NCBI GenBank assembly: GCA_028023455.1
Contig: JAQFVV010000013.1
Span: forward strand, 2,172,001 to 2,236,000
DNA length: 64,000 bases
Direction: 5' to 3'
Source of the DNA: Epiperipatus broadwayi
Taxonomy: Eukaryota > Onychophora > Udeonychophora > Euonychophora > Peripatidae
Positions 23,187 through 34,020 of the stretch are shown one piece after another (within the stretch, counting starts at the first letter, position 1; each line of letters opens with the position of its first letter). The position numbers were made by a program, and so were the translations under genes. A model generated the notes under the pieces. It had not been told where the DNA came from, did no database searches, and worked only from the letters and a program-made list of their open reading frames with translations.

Positions 23187-23815
23187 AAATGTCCTAATCC
23201 CAAGAAGGTCGCTGGATAAAAAACATTCCAGCACCAAGAAATGTAAAAGACTTACAAGCATTTCTGGGAATGCTGAAACTTTTTTGAAGGGAAAGGCACA
23301 TCAGCTAAAACCCCTTTATGCCTTATTACGCAAGGGTCAGTGCTGGAAGTGGAAGGCTGAACACCAAGATGTTTTCCAGGCAACCAAGAATTTATTGTCA
23401 TCTGAAAGTCTGTTGATGCATTACCAAGGTAATCATTTATAGTAACCATGGATGCTTCAGAATATGGGGTTGGAGCCATCATATCACACTTGATAAATGG
23501 ACAAGAACATCTGATAGCCTATGCCTCCCGTACCCTATCACCTGCAGAAACTAACTATAGCCAGCTAGATAAAGAATCCCTCGCTATCATTTTCGCAGTA
23601 AAGAAATTTCATCAGTACATCTATGGATGAAATTTTACCCTATGCACCGATCATCGCCCATTATTAGGTATAATAGGTAAGAACAAAAAAACACCTGAAT
23701 ATAGCAGCCAGAGAATGCTAAGATGGATTAATATACTGGCAGAATATGATTATACTTTAGTATACAAGCCAGGAAGGGACATACCTCATGCGGATGCCCT
23801 ATCGCGTCTATCACT
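23173..23815 (+). pseudogene. pol: Connection and RNase H domain
   Basis: Blocks recovered are LKPLYALLRKGQCWKWKAEH (connection), then RNase H from MDASEYGVGAIISH at 23448 (first catalytic Asp in MDAS). YASRTLSPAETNYSQLDKE follows, then FHQYIYG. A TGA at 23628-23630 breaks the domain just before FTLCTDHRPLLGIIG. KPGRDIPHADALSRL ends it near 23815. RNase H would remove the RNA strand after cDNA synthesis. A frameshift lies between 23186 and 23280, and a stop lies at 23440-23442. Confidence 0.85.
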
Positions 23816-24039
23816 GAAGGCGGATAGGCCATGTGAATTCATGGAAGTGAATTTATTGGAAATGGTGAAGTTGAACGATAATGTAAATAGTGCAAAAATA
23901 GCAGAGTGGACAGCTAGTGATCCGCGATGTTGCCAAATGAGGACTTGGATAAAGGAAGGATGGCCAAGCCACCATCCTGATTATCTTCACATAGCTATCT
24001 GGAATTCTCGTCAAAACCCTCTCAACCTGTAATGGTTGT

Positions 24040-24997
24040 ATCACCAGGACAGATTGTGTATTCGTACCGATGGAAGGTCATGCCAAGGTCTTAAGACTAC
24101 TCCATGCCGAACACCCGGGAATAGTGAGAATGAAATCTATGTTGCATTCATATGTGTGATGGCCAGGAATTGACCAAGAGATCGAAGAGATGGTGGAACA
24201 GTGCCACAGTTGCTAAGCTGAGGCAAACCTGCCAAGAAAAACACTGAGCTCTTGGATAGAACCAAACAAACCCTGGGAACGGATCCACATTGATTATGCT
24301 GGGCCTATAGAGGGCCAAATGGTTTTGGTGGTGGTGGATGCATACAGCAATTGGGTGGAATATTGTTTGGTAAGGTCGTCAAACTCGACATACCGAAAGG
24401 GCTCTCCAAGAGATGTTTACCATGCATGGATACCTCGAGATATTGGTATCAGATAATGGAACAAGCTTTGCCTCCACCAGTTTTGAAGACTTCCTGACAG
24501 AAAGAGGGATGTGTCACATTTTTGCACCAACATACCACCCTGCATCAAATGGTTTGGCAGAGAAGGCAGTCCAGTGTTTAAAAAAGGACCTGAAGAAAAC
24601 AAGCAAGACCAGGATGGAGGAGGCATTGCTGGAAATCATGTTCTTCCAACATTTTTTGCCAAGGTCTAAAGATGGTAAATCACCAGCTGAACTGTTATTC
24701 AACAGAACGGGTCACACACACATGTCAACCGTTTTACCCCAAAAGGAAAGAACTAAGAGAGAACTGGAAGATGATTCCCATAAACATATGAAAAGGTTCA
24801 AAAGAAATGATCCAGTCTGGGGGCGTGATATACTAAGAAAGAGATGGCTACCCGGAACAATCATAAGTGCAAAATCAAGGACAATTTACCAAATAAGACT
24901 AGAGAATGGTCCATCTGTCCATAAACACATAGACCACTTAAGGAGATTTCCGTGTGCTCAAGCGGATATCCCAGAAACCGTTGGAAATGCCAGTTAA
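24040..24997 (+). pseudogene. pol: Integrase of the Mag-like element
   Basis: The zinc-binding part is recognisable near 24085-24215 as LLHAEHPGIVRMK and VEQCHSC, with stops at about 24158 and 24214. The core has the first Asp at 24292 (HIDYAGPI), then VVVDAYSNWVE. After a frameshift near 24385, an open frame at 24413-24997 carries the second Asp at 24452 (SDNGTSF) and the Glu at 24560 (NGLAEKAVQ), 35 residues between them. A C-terminal domain has RWLPGTI and HIDHLRRFP. Function would be cDNA integration with the 5 bp duplication actually seen. Confidence 0.88.
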
Positions 24998-25217
24998 TGG
25001 GACATCTTACCTAAAGAAGATAGGGAAGTATTGCCATAAATAACACAGGAAGAGTTTTGCCAAAACAAACCAGACTAGATGGATAGTGTACTGGAAGTTA
25101 CGGACCCGATATATGACACTGACAGTGGGCCAACCCAACAAGATGAAGGAACACCTGCACCAAGAGTTCACTGTGAGCGTAGGTTGCCAGAAAAGTTGAA
25201 GGACTATGTTCTAGAGT

Positions 25218-25226
25218 GAGGGGAGG
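25218..25226 (+). other. Polypurine tract
   Basis: GAGGGGAGG immediately precedes the 3' LTR. This RNase H-resistant tract primes plus-strand synthesis. Confidence 0.8.
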
Positions 25227-25587
25227 TGTAGAATATGGAGATGTTGACTCTAGAAATGTCCAGTTTTATGAGAATGGAAAAAAAGATGAGAAGAGAGATG
25301 ACCAAGATGGCGTAATGTATAGGCACACGTGGAACCAAATGTCTTATATTTCATTTGCCATGAGTAACCGAACTTTTCTTTGTAGAGACTAATTATATGT
25401 ATACTTTTGAATTTGTTATTGTTTTTTTCTTACGCACATTTTATTATCTTAAGCATAGACATTTTTTTGTATAATAACACACAACGTGTAACAAATAAAC
25501 TAGCTTTAGGAAAGTAAAACTGTCTTCGACTCTAATTTAATAAATTGTGTTTTCAGCTGAGATCGTTAACTCGCCAAAAACACTGCA
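25227..25587 (+). repeat. 3' LTR of the Mag-like element
   Basis: The 361 bp partner of 20881-21242. About 20 substitutions and three small indels separate the two. Roughly nine of the substitutions sit at CpG/TpG/CpA positions, and most of the CpG losses are in this copy. Confidence 0.95.
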
Positions 25588-25680
25588 CTAATATTATTAT
25601 ATATTCTGTTCTTTACTCATTTTATCAAAGTTCAGCTCATTCTCTGTTAATAAACTTTTGGAATAACATTTCCTTTCTTT

Positions 25681-26342
25681 ATTGAATTTCATTCCAATAT
25701 CAGCCTTGCAAGCTAATTGAGCACGCGCCTTTTGAGAGTTAAATAAATGAATACTCTCCTCTTCAATCCAAGATATAGTATTTATGCAGGAATAAAAAGA
25801 ATCCCTCTTATTCCTACGACTCAAATTCTTTTATATGAGCAAATCTGAAGAACTGTTGAAGAGAACGTGAGTAGATACTCACTTTAAATTACTATTTATG
25901 ATGTTTTTTGACTGAATGATGTTGGTGTAATTACTTAGAATTTACTAAACGTCATTCTTACTGAAACTTAATTAGCTTGAAAGGCTGATATTGGAATCAA
26001 ATATAATTGCAAGCATGGTGCTAGATAAAATATTTGCTTATTTACTCATAATTAAGTTTCAGTAAGAATGACGTTTAGTAAATTCTAAGTAATTACACCG
26101 TCATTCAGTCAAAAAACATCGTAAATAGTAATTTAAAGTGAGTATCTACTCATGCTCTCTTCAACAGTTCTTCAGATTTGCTCATATAAAAGAATTTAAG
26201 TCGTAGGAATAAGAGGGATTTTTTTTATTCCTGCATAAATACTATATCTTGGATTGAAGAGGAGAGTATTCATTTATTTAGCACTCTCAAAAGGCACGTG
26301 CTCAATTAGCTTGAAAGGCTGATATTGAAATGAAATATAATT
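25681..26342. repeat. Large foldback, 294 bp arms with 74 bp loop
   Basis: 25681-25974 and 26049-26342 are inverted copies, about 95% identical by eye, with the loop at 25975-26048. The loop sequence (GCTTGAAAGGCTGATATTGG...) recurs in the same orientation at about 26309-26388 just past the right arm, so the structure is arm, loop unit, inverted arm, loop unit. The minus-strand open frame at 25597-25824 lies across the left arm and has no recognisable domain. The element starts about 95 bp after the Mag-like element ends. Confidence 0.85.
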
Positions 26343-26388
26343 GCAAGCATGGTGATAGATAAAATATTTGCTTATTTCTTTATTGAAA

Positions 26389-27020
26389 TAGATGTTATTA
26401 TATATTTTTTTATATTAAACTTTTAATCATTCTTTGGCAACTTTGTTGATTCTCTTTTTATTTGAATATGAATCAATCCTTTTACAATTTATTTTCCATG
26501 TTCCTTTCTTTTTTTTTTTTTTTGTATTTTTGAGAGAGAAATTTTGTTTGAATCTGCTTTTTTTTTGTTTAATTTCCATTTATTTTAAATTTTAAATATT
26601 TATGAAATATTTGTCTTTCTCAACTATCTCAATATTTCTGTCTCCCTACTAGAGTTTCTTCCTATTGTTATTTTCTTTATATACAACTAATGCTTTTCTT
26701 GTAGTTGAGTGGAAATAGTTTTTTAATGTAACAGTATTGTTCTTTAATAGTGTGGTTATATTCTGTTATACTATAATGTAATCTAATGTTTTCTATATAT
26801 TGATAAATACCATTCAATATTTTCAAACTATATTTTTTACATATGTTAATAAGATAACATACCATTATAATTTATTGTATTTTCACCATATTGTCTTATT
26901 ACTTTTTCCACCTGCTATTTATTCTTCCATTAAAGTTAATAATAAATTTTTTTCTGGACAATACAATTTTTTACTTTTAATTTACCAATGGTTACAATGG
27001 CCCACAATTGGGTCTTCATG
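26389..27020. other. AT-rich stretch with no recognised gene
   Basis: Only T-rich low-complexity sequence is seen; the short open frames here are not convincing. Confidence 0.5.
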
Positions 27021-29450
27021 TGTAACAGTATGGAAATAGAAGTCCCACAAGTTGGGTGACATTTGTAATGCTACCACCATTTTGGGGGTTGAATCTGGGG
27101 TGAAGGCAAATCATCATCAATCCCAGTTCAAAATAAATATAAAATTAACTATCAATATTTAATATAAAATATAAATTAATGAGCATGAGAGATCATTCTA
27201 AGAGATCAGCATGGCTAACTATCTTAAATATAAGAAATATTAACTAAGTTCACCAGCATCATCATGAATGATCAACAATAAAATAAATCAACAGTCAATC
27301 TTATGACTGGATTTGAAATGCATCTACTCTACTGTAGACCAGGCTAACTATTTACCTTGCCAGCTCGGGATAATTATTTGAACATAATTTGAATGCACAA
27401 ACTAAGTGTGTATCCATCAGAATATATAATAATCAAAACAATAATACTGGGGTGTTAAAACAGCTGATCATCATCAATTCTCAGGCCACTTAATACCATT
27501 CTTGTACTGGCTAACTATAAACTTAATGTCTAACAGAGACTAAACTAAAATATAGTGCATGGACTTTAAAGAATATTCTCTTTGTGCCAATCCAGGTTAA
27601 TTATCAAGTAGTTGCCCATACACTAATATAGACCCCCTTTCTATATAGCTGTTATGCATGAATCTAGTTCAGGAAGCAAGAACTCTACAATTTATTACTG
27701 TAAGAGAGACTAAATAAATAAAGTAGCTTATTACAAATAACCTTAAGTAATTCATAGGCTTCCTCTTCTTATAAATAAATACTTTTATTGGGATCATCAA
27801 AAAAAAATCTTAGAATATAAGCTGCCATGAAATAAGGTCATACATGCTACAATTCATGAAAACGGGAATTGGATATAATAAAGAAACTAAGACTAAAATC
27901 ATATTTTTAGTTTAATTAAAAAAACAATTATTTAATTTCTACTTAATTAACAAGAAAAAAAGACATAATAGTAGGTAATTTTAAATTTCCACTTCATCAA
28001 AAAATATATAAATATATGGTTTGATAAAATTATATGAACCAATCAGTCGATTTTAGTCATAGATTAATTCTAAATTCATTGAGCTATTTCTTTAAAATAA
28101 TTAAGATTCTTCTTTATATTTTTACCATATTTCCAAAATCAAACCATCTTCAGTTCAATTTCTTTAAAAATTTTAAGAATTAATTAGCAACATGTTCAGA
28201 GTCAAAGATAATAATCTTTGGTTCAGCTTAGCAAGAAAAAAACCTTTTTTAACTTTGCAACAGATTTTTTTTTTCTGTTTCAAAACTATTTCACCATTTG
28301 TAATAGAAATTTGATTGGGTTTTAGGGAGTGTGCAGACATCAAAAAACAATACATCTACCTATGTCTTTCTTATTTATGGAGGCATTTCCCATTGCAATT
28401 TCCAGTTTTTTGATTGTGTTTCTCGCTGAAGGCTTCTAAATATGGGCCTGGTTAAATTTATCATTTTCTGGGTTTGTAGCAATTCCAAGTAAATAAAAAT
28501 GTTCTCCTCTTGAATTTTCAGCTTAGACAGATGAAGACAGATTTATGCTTTTTTGGTTAAAGGCAAGGGCGGTTTACCTTTCCTACATTTTCTTATAGTG
28601 AAGGTAGGTCATATGGATCAAGGTGATGCCTAGCTTTTAGCTGAATTTAGCCCGTGGTTTTCATTGTACAAAATATTTTTAGAGTTAAACTCATAGTATG
28701 CTAAAAGCTTGATTAAAACTTGTGATATTTTCTTCAATGGCTTCATAAAGTCTTATTCTTTTTTCTTTCTAAGCTGGAATAAGGTTGAGCAGCTTTCTCT
28801 TCAACAGCTAAGTTAGGAATCTCTCTCTTCTCACCAGACACTAGGATCTTCTCATTTATTGACCCTCCCTTATATTTTTTCTAAAACAATCTTGCCCACA
28901 AGCCAATCACAATCTGTCTCTCACATAATAATTTCCACAACAACCAATTAAATAAATTCCCATAGATACAATTGTTCAGTTATCTACTTCTTTAATCAAA
29001 GACATTGAAAAACAACTGATTAAAAATAAAATTTACAAAGCTAATAAAATCTTATTTTTTAAAAATAAAACTCTTAAACATAAAACTTAATCTCTTTAAA
29101 AAAAGACTTAAAATAACATTAATTAAGTAAGGTACAAAAACAAAGAAAAAGAATTTGCTTTTTTTTCTTAGTACAATTTCATAGTTTACATTAAAACTAC
29201 TAATTAATTATAACTACTGCAGAGGAAGACAGTCAAAAAAAACTTGTTTACATTCTTTCACAATTTCCCCCCCCCCTTTCACAATCATTTATAACTTATT
29301 AAAACAATTCCCATATTAAAATCATATTACTATTAACAAATTAAATGTTTGATAATTCTCACACTAGCATATGGGGACTTAAAAATATTGAGATACATAA
29401 TGACCCTTTAAAAATTTGGTCTAAGAAAATTAAATATTCATTAGAAATTT
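27021..29450. repeat. Long noncoding dispersed repeat, copy 2
   Basis: Collinear with 16236-18870, including the TGTAACAGTA start, the AATAAATAAA about 700 bp in, and the AAGCCAATCACAATCTGTCT block. Copy 2 carries a short extra segment near 27040-27095 and lacks some A/T runs of copy 1. The two copies are direct repeats about 10.8 kb apart and bracket the Mag-like element and the second foldback. Confidence 0.75.
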
Positions 29451-29545
29451 TATCAAAATCATCCTTTCCTTTATTTTGCTGTAATATTTTATAAATACAA
29501 CACTTTGTAGCAAAATCCTTTATTGTACAATCTGAGCATTTATTG

Positions 29546-29690
29546 CATATATGTGTAGAGATGATAATCTGGACCAACTGATGATTACTGGTTTAGCATG
29601 AAATACGTATATTGGTGAGTATTTATATTTTCGACATATATATATGTTCAAGTGTATCAGTGTTATGAGATGGAGTGGAGAGTGCTAAAA
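29546..29690. repeat. Single-arm copy of the 14.4-15.3 kb repeat
   Basis: TATATGTGTAGAGATGATAA, CTGGTTTAGCATGAAATAC and ATTGGTGA...ATTT match the right arm at about 15130-15215, and GAGATGGAGTGGAGAG matches 15254-15269. The end with the B-box-like string is lost. Confidence 0.65.
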
Positions 29691-29699
29691 AATGTTAAA

Positions 29700-32600
29700 A
29701 GTGGTTTAGATAAATTGTATTTATAAAATTAAATATTACTTTCCCATACTGCCAACTATCTAATTTTTATTATCATTTTCATTTAAAGCAGACATGTGGC
29801 CAACTGGTTATTGTAGATATGTTTTTGTTTTCTTTTATTAAACAACAATTAATTATTTCTCACATTGTAATGTATTTTTCAGAGAGTATCAATATTGATA
29901 TCTCTAGTTGTGATTTTTTAAAACATCACAATAAAATTATCATAATGTCCAATATAATCTAAGCCTTAAATCTTTTCTTATTAATTTCTTATGCTCAATT
30001 TTATATATTGTTTATTTACTAACATTGGATAGATTTTATACATTCAATGTTCCATTAATGTAATCCTTCATGTGTGTAATGTTATTCTCATTTTAGCATT
30101 CTATTATAACACCTTATATTTGAGTTTTTTAATATTGAATTGTTTTGTTTGAGTAGTTGATCCCTCACCTTAAATTTTTGTTTGGAGGCTCAGGATTTTA
30201 TATAAAAAAAAACTTTCATTATAATTAAAAAGACTCATCTAGTCTACCTGTATGTAGTATTTTATTTCTCTCTTTTCTCATGATCTAACAAAATCAATTA
30301 AAATCTTCTCATATCTGTTATTCATGGACATGTCCTCTAGGGAATGCAGATTTTCCCTAAGAGATTATTATTAATAACTTAATTTATTATATATATTAAC
30401 TAAAATTAGAAAACAATAAATGCACTTTCAAGCTTGAGAATTTCTAGAGTGAATAATGAAATGAGATGAGATTGTAGATTAATAATTATTTACTAATCTT
30501 CAAACAAGATTAATTGTTTTTAATGAATATTTATATTTTCAAGAAGGAATACATATGCAACCCGATCTTTTAAAAAAAAAAAAAATTAATTTATAAAATA
30601 TTTTATTATATTTTTTGCTATAAATTCTTCTGTATTTTTTTTTTAAAATAGCAAATTTATTAACGAAAAAACAAAAGCACCTGCCTTTTAAATTTGTAAT
30701 TACTAAAAATAATAAGAATGTTATTAATATATATATTTTAAAAAATTATAACAGTTTAGAAATTGTTTTTAAATATTCTCTTTCCACTTCACATTTAAAA
30801 AGTAATAAACATTAATAAAAAAAATTTATAGTTTTTTTTTAAAAAGACATTAACCCAATCTCAGAGAAGTCTATTATTACATTGCATTGATGAACTATGA
30901 AAGAATAGTGGGCTCATGCTTTATTATGACTACCAAAGACCTTCTATTCAGGTTTGCACTATCACTGACCTCAGTTCATTCAAAGTAGCATATTTACTTA
31001 ATTACTATTATTTAAGTGCTTAAAAATAATAACTTTATGACTCTTTTTAATTTAGCTCATCTGATCTTTTTGTCAAAATTCAAACTACAATGAATGGCCA
31101 ACAGATTTTCAAGCATTTATTTATCTCCACACTTTCTACCGCTTCTGGAACATTACTAGCTTAGAGTATAATGAACAATTAAATAGGTGCACACACAAAA
31201 AAGACTTTTTAAATCATGATGAATAAATGATTTATGATTTATACCATGATGGAGTTTTATATCATAATTTGAATATTTATTACAACAACCATATCCACGA
31301 TGAAAGAAAAGTTTGCTACTAGTGGAGTTATCCAAGTTGGTCAGATTTCAGATTTCATCAGGCAGCAGCTCTTCTACTAATGATATGAAGTTGTCAATAA
31401 ATGATGTTGATTAAAGCTGGATATCAGTAAGATGAATATTCGATTCTTTAATCCTTAGCTTAGGATGGCATTTAGTCAAGAAAAATATAATACAGTAGCA
31501 AACATTTCATAAAGAGTGCCATAGTGCAAGCCTTAGTAATCAATGGATGCAAAAAGATTTGTGCATAAAGTCCCTGCCCAGTGCTATTGTATTAATAGCT
31601 TGTGTAAGCATAGCAAATGATGATCATATGAAAAATATAATACAAAATCATAAATATAAATGTAAAAATAATATAGGATTGATTTAAGTTTTATACTTTA
31701 CATATAAGCTTGAAAAACATGCAATCTTTCTCTAGTGAAAAGTATATTCAAACTTTCCATAATGAAAGCATAAAAAATTACATTGTCTTATAAAAAATAT
31801 AAACACTTTTTTTAATGTAAATAAAATTGAAATGATGTAATCTCTAACCACAATGTTGGAAACATTCGTTTTAACATTACTCTACATTTAAAAAATAAGC
31901 TTTTTCATTACACTTTTTATATAATGCATATTTAAATTTAAAAGGCATAAATCATTTTCTCTAAAGCAAATTTACTTAATAAAATCATTAAAAACCACAA
32001 AGATATGAAAATTATTTTTTTCTTAACACTCCCATTTATTTAACTTTCTGACTTTATTTTTCAAGTTCATGGCTAAATTGTGTTCACAGCAGAATAATTT
32101 TTAAAAAATACAGTGTTATATTCTCAATGTTAAATGTGAAAATAAGCAGATAAATGAATTAAATTGTTGTCAGAGTCTCTTAACTCATAATATGCATGCC
32201 ATATCAACCTGAGATGAATATTGTAGCATTAATATTGATTATAGAAATTTTATACTATTAAGAAAAAATATTGACTTTATCATTTGTTTGTTGGAATAGT
32301 ATTCATTATAAAATATGTGACTCTATAACAATGTTCTATTATTTTGTCAGCATGAGAAATACACTTCAGGTATGGAGGATGACTATAAAAAAAGTTTTCT
32401 CTTACTATCTTAGATCTCAAAATATTATAAATTTAAAATATATCATATTAATACTTCAGATACTTTAATGAGTATAATATTCAATAGTTTGTTTGTGGTC
32501 TCTTTCATTTATTCCCATTATTCTCAATTTTTGATAAAGTTCATATAATCTGCTTTATTATTTGTGAAATCTTTCCACCAATCTCTTTCTGTTTGATTTA

Positions 32601-32990
32601 AAATTATTTGCTTTTTTATTAATATTCAAGTAGTTTATTTGGTCAATATATCATTTCTATATTTTGCCCTGTTCCAAGTTTTTTATATATATAATATCTA
32701 ATTTATCTCAACAACATCCTTTCTTATGCTCATTTATATGCTTCCACGAACAGTTATTTTGACTCTCCTCTAGAGAAAACTATTATAATCTTGAGTAGTC
32801 AATAAATAACACATTTATTTATTTGTCTTTCACTAATGTATATTCATTTATGAATTTTACTAGTATTTGAAATATTTTTTCATAGTTATAGAAAAGTTTT
32901 AATTTTTTTATAAGTGTTTAACTGTTCTTTTTTTTTTTTTAAATATAAATTTATTTAGTAAATTAATTACATGTTGAAAAGGATGGTGAT
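29700..32990. other. AT-rich stretch with no recognised gene
   Basis: No coding region is supported in about 3.3 kb. The only recognised piece is 31518-31582, a degraded copy of one arm of the palindrome at 49091-49314 (shared AGTAATCAATGGATGC and TTGTGCATAAA). Confidence 0.5.
31518..31582. repeat. Relic arm of the 49.1 kb palindromic element
   Basis: AGTGCCATAGTGCAAGCCTT, AGTAATCAATGGATGC and TTGTGCATAAAGTCCCT follow the order of the left arm at 49116-49177. This shows that the palindrome belongs to a dispersed family and is not a unique local structure. Confidence 0.55.
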
Positions 32991-32999
32991 GAGTAAAAG

Positions 33000-34020
33000 G
33001 TGTTATATTGTTGTGATGGCAGATTGTTCATCTTACATATCAATCCTGAGAGAATCTTGTTTCTTGTTATGTACATCTTGGTTTAGAGGGTTTTTTTTGA
33101 TGAGATTGAGTTTGAGGCATTCTTAGATATTTGTAGAACTGTGAATAGGTTCCAGGTATCTTTGTATCAAAGTTTTGAGGTAAGCAATTGAACTCTATTC
33201 CTCATTTGGGTTAGTTTTTGAATAAAATAGGTATTTTCATTCAGGTGCAGAGTAGTAAAATATTTCATACACCTAACTGTCCATATGGCATAAGTTAAAA
33301 AAATTGAGAATCTTATTACTGCAATTTTTTTGGTTTTAAGGCAGTCTTTAAGTGAGAGGATTTTGTAGTAATCAATTTTTGAGTTTTCATAGATAATTTT
33401 TCAGATATTACCCAGACCGATGCAGTTGAGAATAATGTGATTAAATGTTTCTTCTTGTCTTTTGCAGTCTGTGCAGATGGGATCTAATTTAGCTATTTGT
33501 CTTTTGTAGAATAAGAATGTGTTGGTAGGCATTGCATCCAGATTAATTTTGATTATTAGATTGAGATACTTTGATTCCATGTTACAATATTTGAAGCATG
33601 AGGTAATTCTGTTATTGGTAAGGCCAAGCTTGGAGTCTCCTGTTTTGATATTTGGGTTGAGAAGTTTATAAGCATCCCAGATTTTGTTTTCCCTCGAATG
33701 TTTTGTTTGTTATAGGCATAACTGAAGAAAGAAGCTCTATGATTGTGTAGATCTAGATTTTTTGCAGGAGAAGGTGGTCTGTTGGGGAGATTGTTTCTGT
33801 GATTTGGTTATAGCCATGTCTTCTGATTAGACTGCAAATTAGGCTGTGTGATTTTTGTAGACAGAAAGCTCATATAGAATGTAATGACATGCCGTTAAAT
33901 TTCTGGGGCTGTTGCATCCTCTGGATGCTGATTGCTGTTCTTTTACCTGCCCAGAATAGTCTGGAACTGAGGGTGTTTATTGTTTTTTAGCTGTTCTTTA
34001 TTATGTATATCAGTAGAATG
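33000..34020 (-). pseudogene. C-terminal part of a second LINE polyprotein
   Basis: On the minus strand a frame open from about 33710 to the TGA at 33402-33404 reads KIWDAYKLLNPNIKTGDSK, then NMESKYLNL, then DPICTDCKRQEETFNHI and ILNC. This gives a C-x2-C-x8-H-x4-C zinc motif like that of the LINE at 19.0 kb. Beyond the TGA the same frame continues (IAVIRFSIFLTYAIWT, QKLTQMRNRVQLLTSKL) to about 33180. Upstream, at 33730-34020, further blocks such as RLFWAGKRTAISIQRMQQP appear in another frame. This is the usual post-RT C-terminus of LINE polyproteins, 5'-truncated and with few disruptions, so it is younger than the relics at 0.7 and 40 kb. No clade is assigned. Confidence 0.65.

Larger units (their letters stand above)
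20881..25587 (+). mobile_element. Structurally complete Ty3/Gypsy element, Mag-like
   Basis: The 4707 bp element has LTRs at 20881-21242 and 25227-25587 (TGTAGAATA...CACTGCA). It is flanked by a perfect 5 bp target duplication CTAAT (20876-20880 and 25588-25592). A primer site TGGCGCAGTTGATAGGATG starts at 21245, and a polypurine tract GAGGGGAGG (25218-25226) directly precedes the 3' LTR. The order is gag (CCHC), protease, reverse transcriptase, RNase H, integrase. The tRNA-Ser-type primer site and short LTRs fit the Mag clade; this is inference from architecture. Coding is broken by about ten stops and frameshifts, so it is a fossil. LTR divergence is about 20 substitutions plus three small indels. 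Confidence 0.93.
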
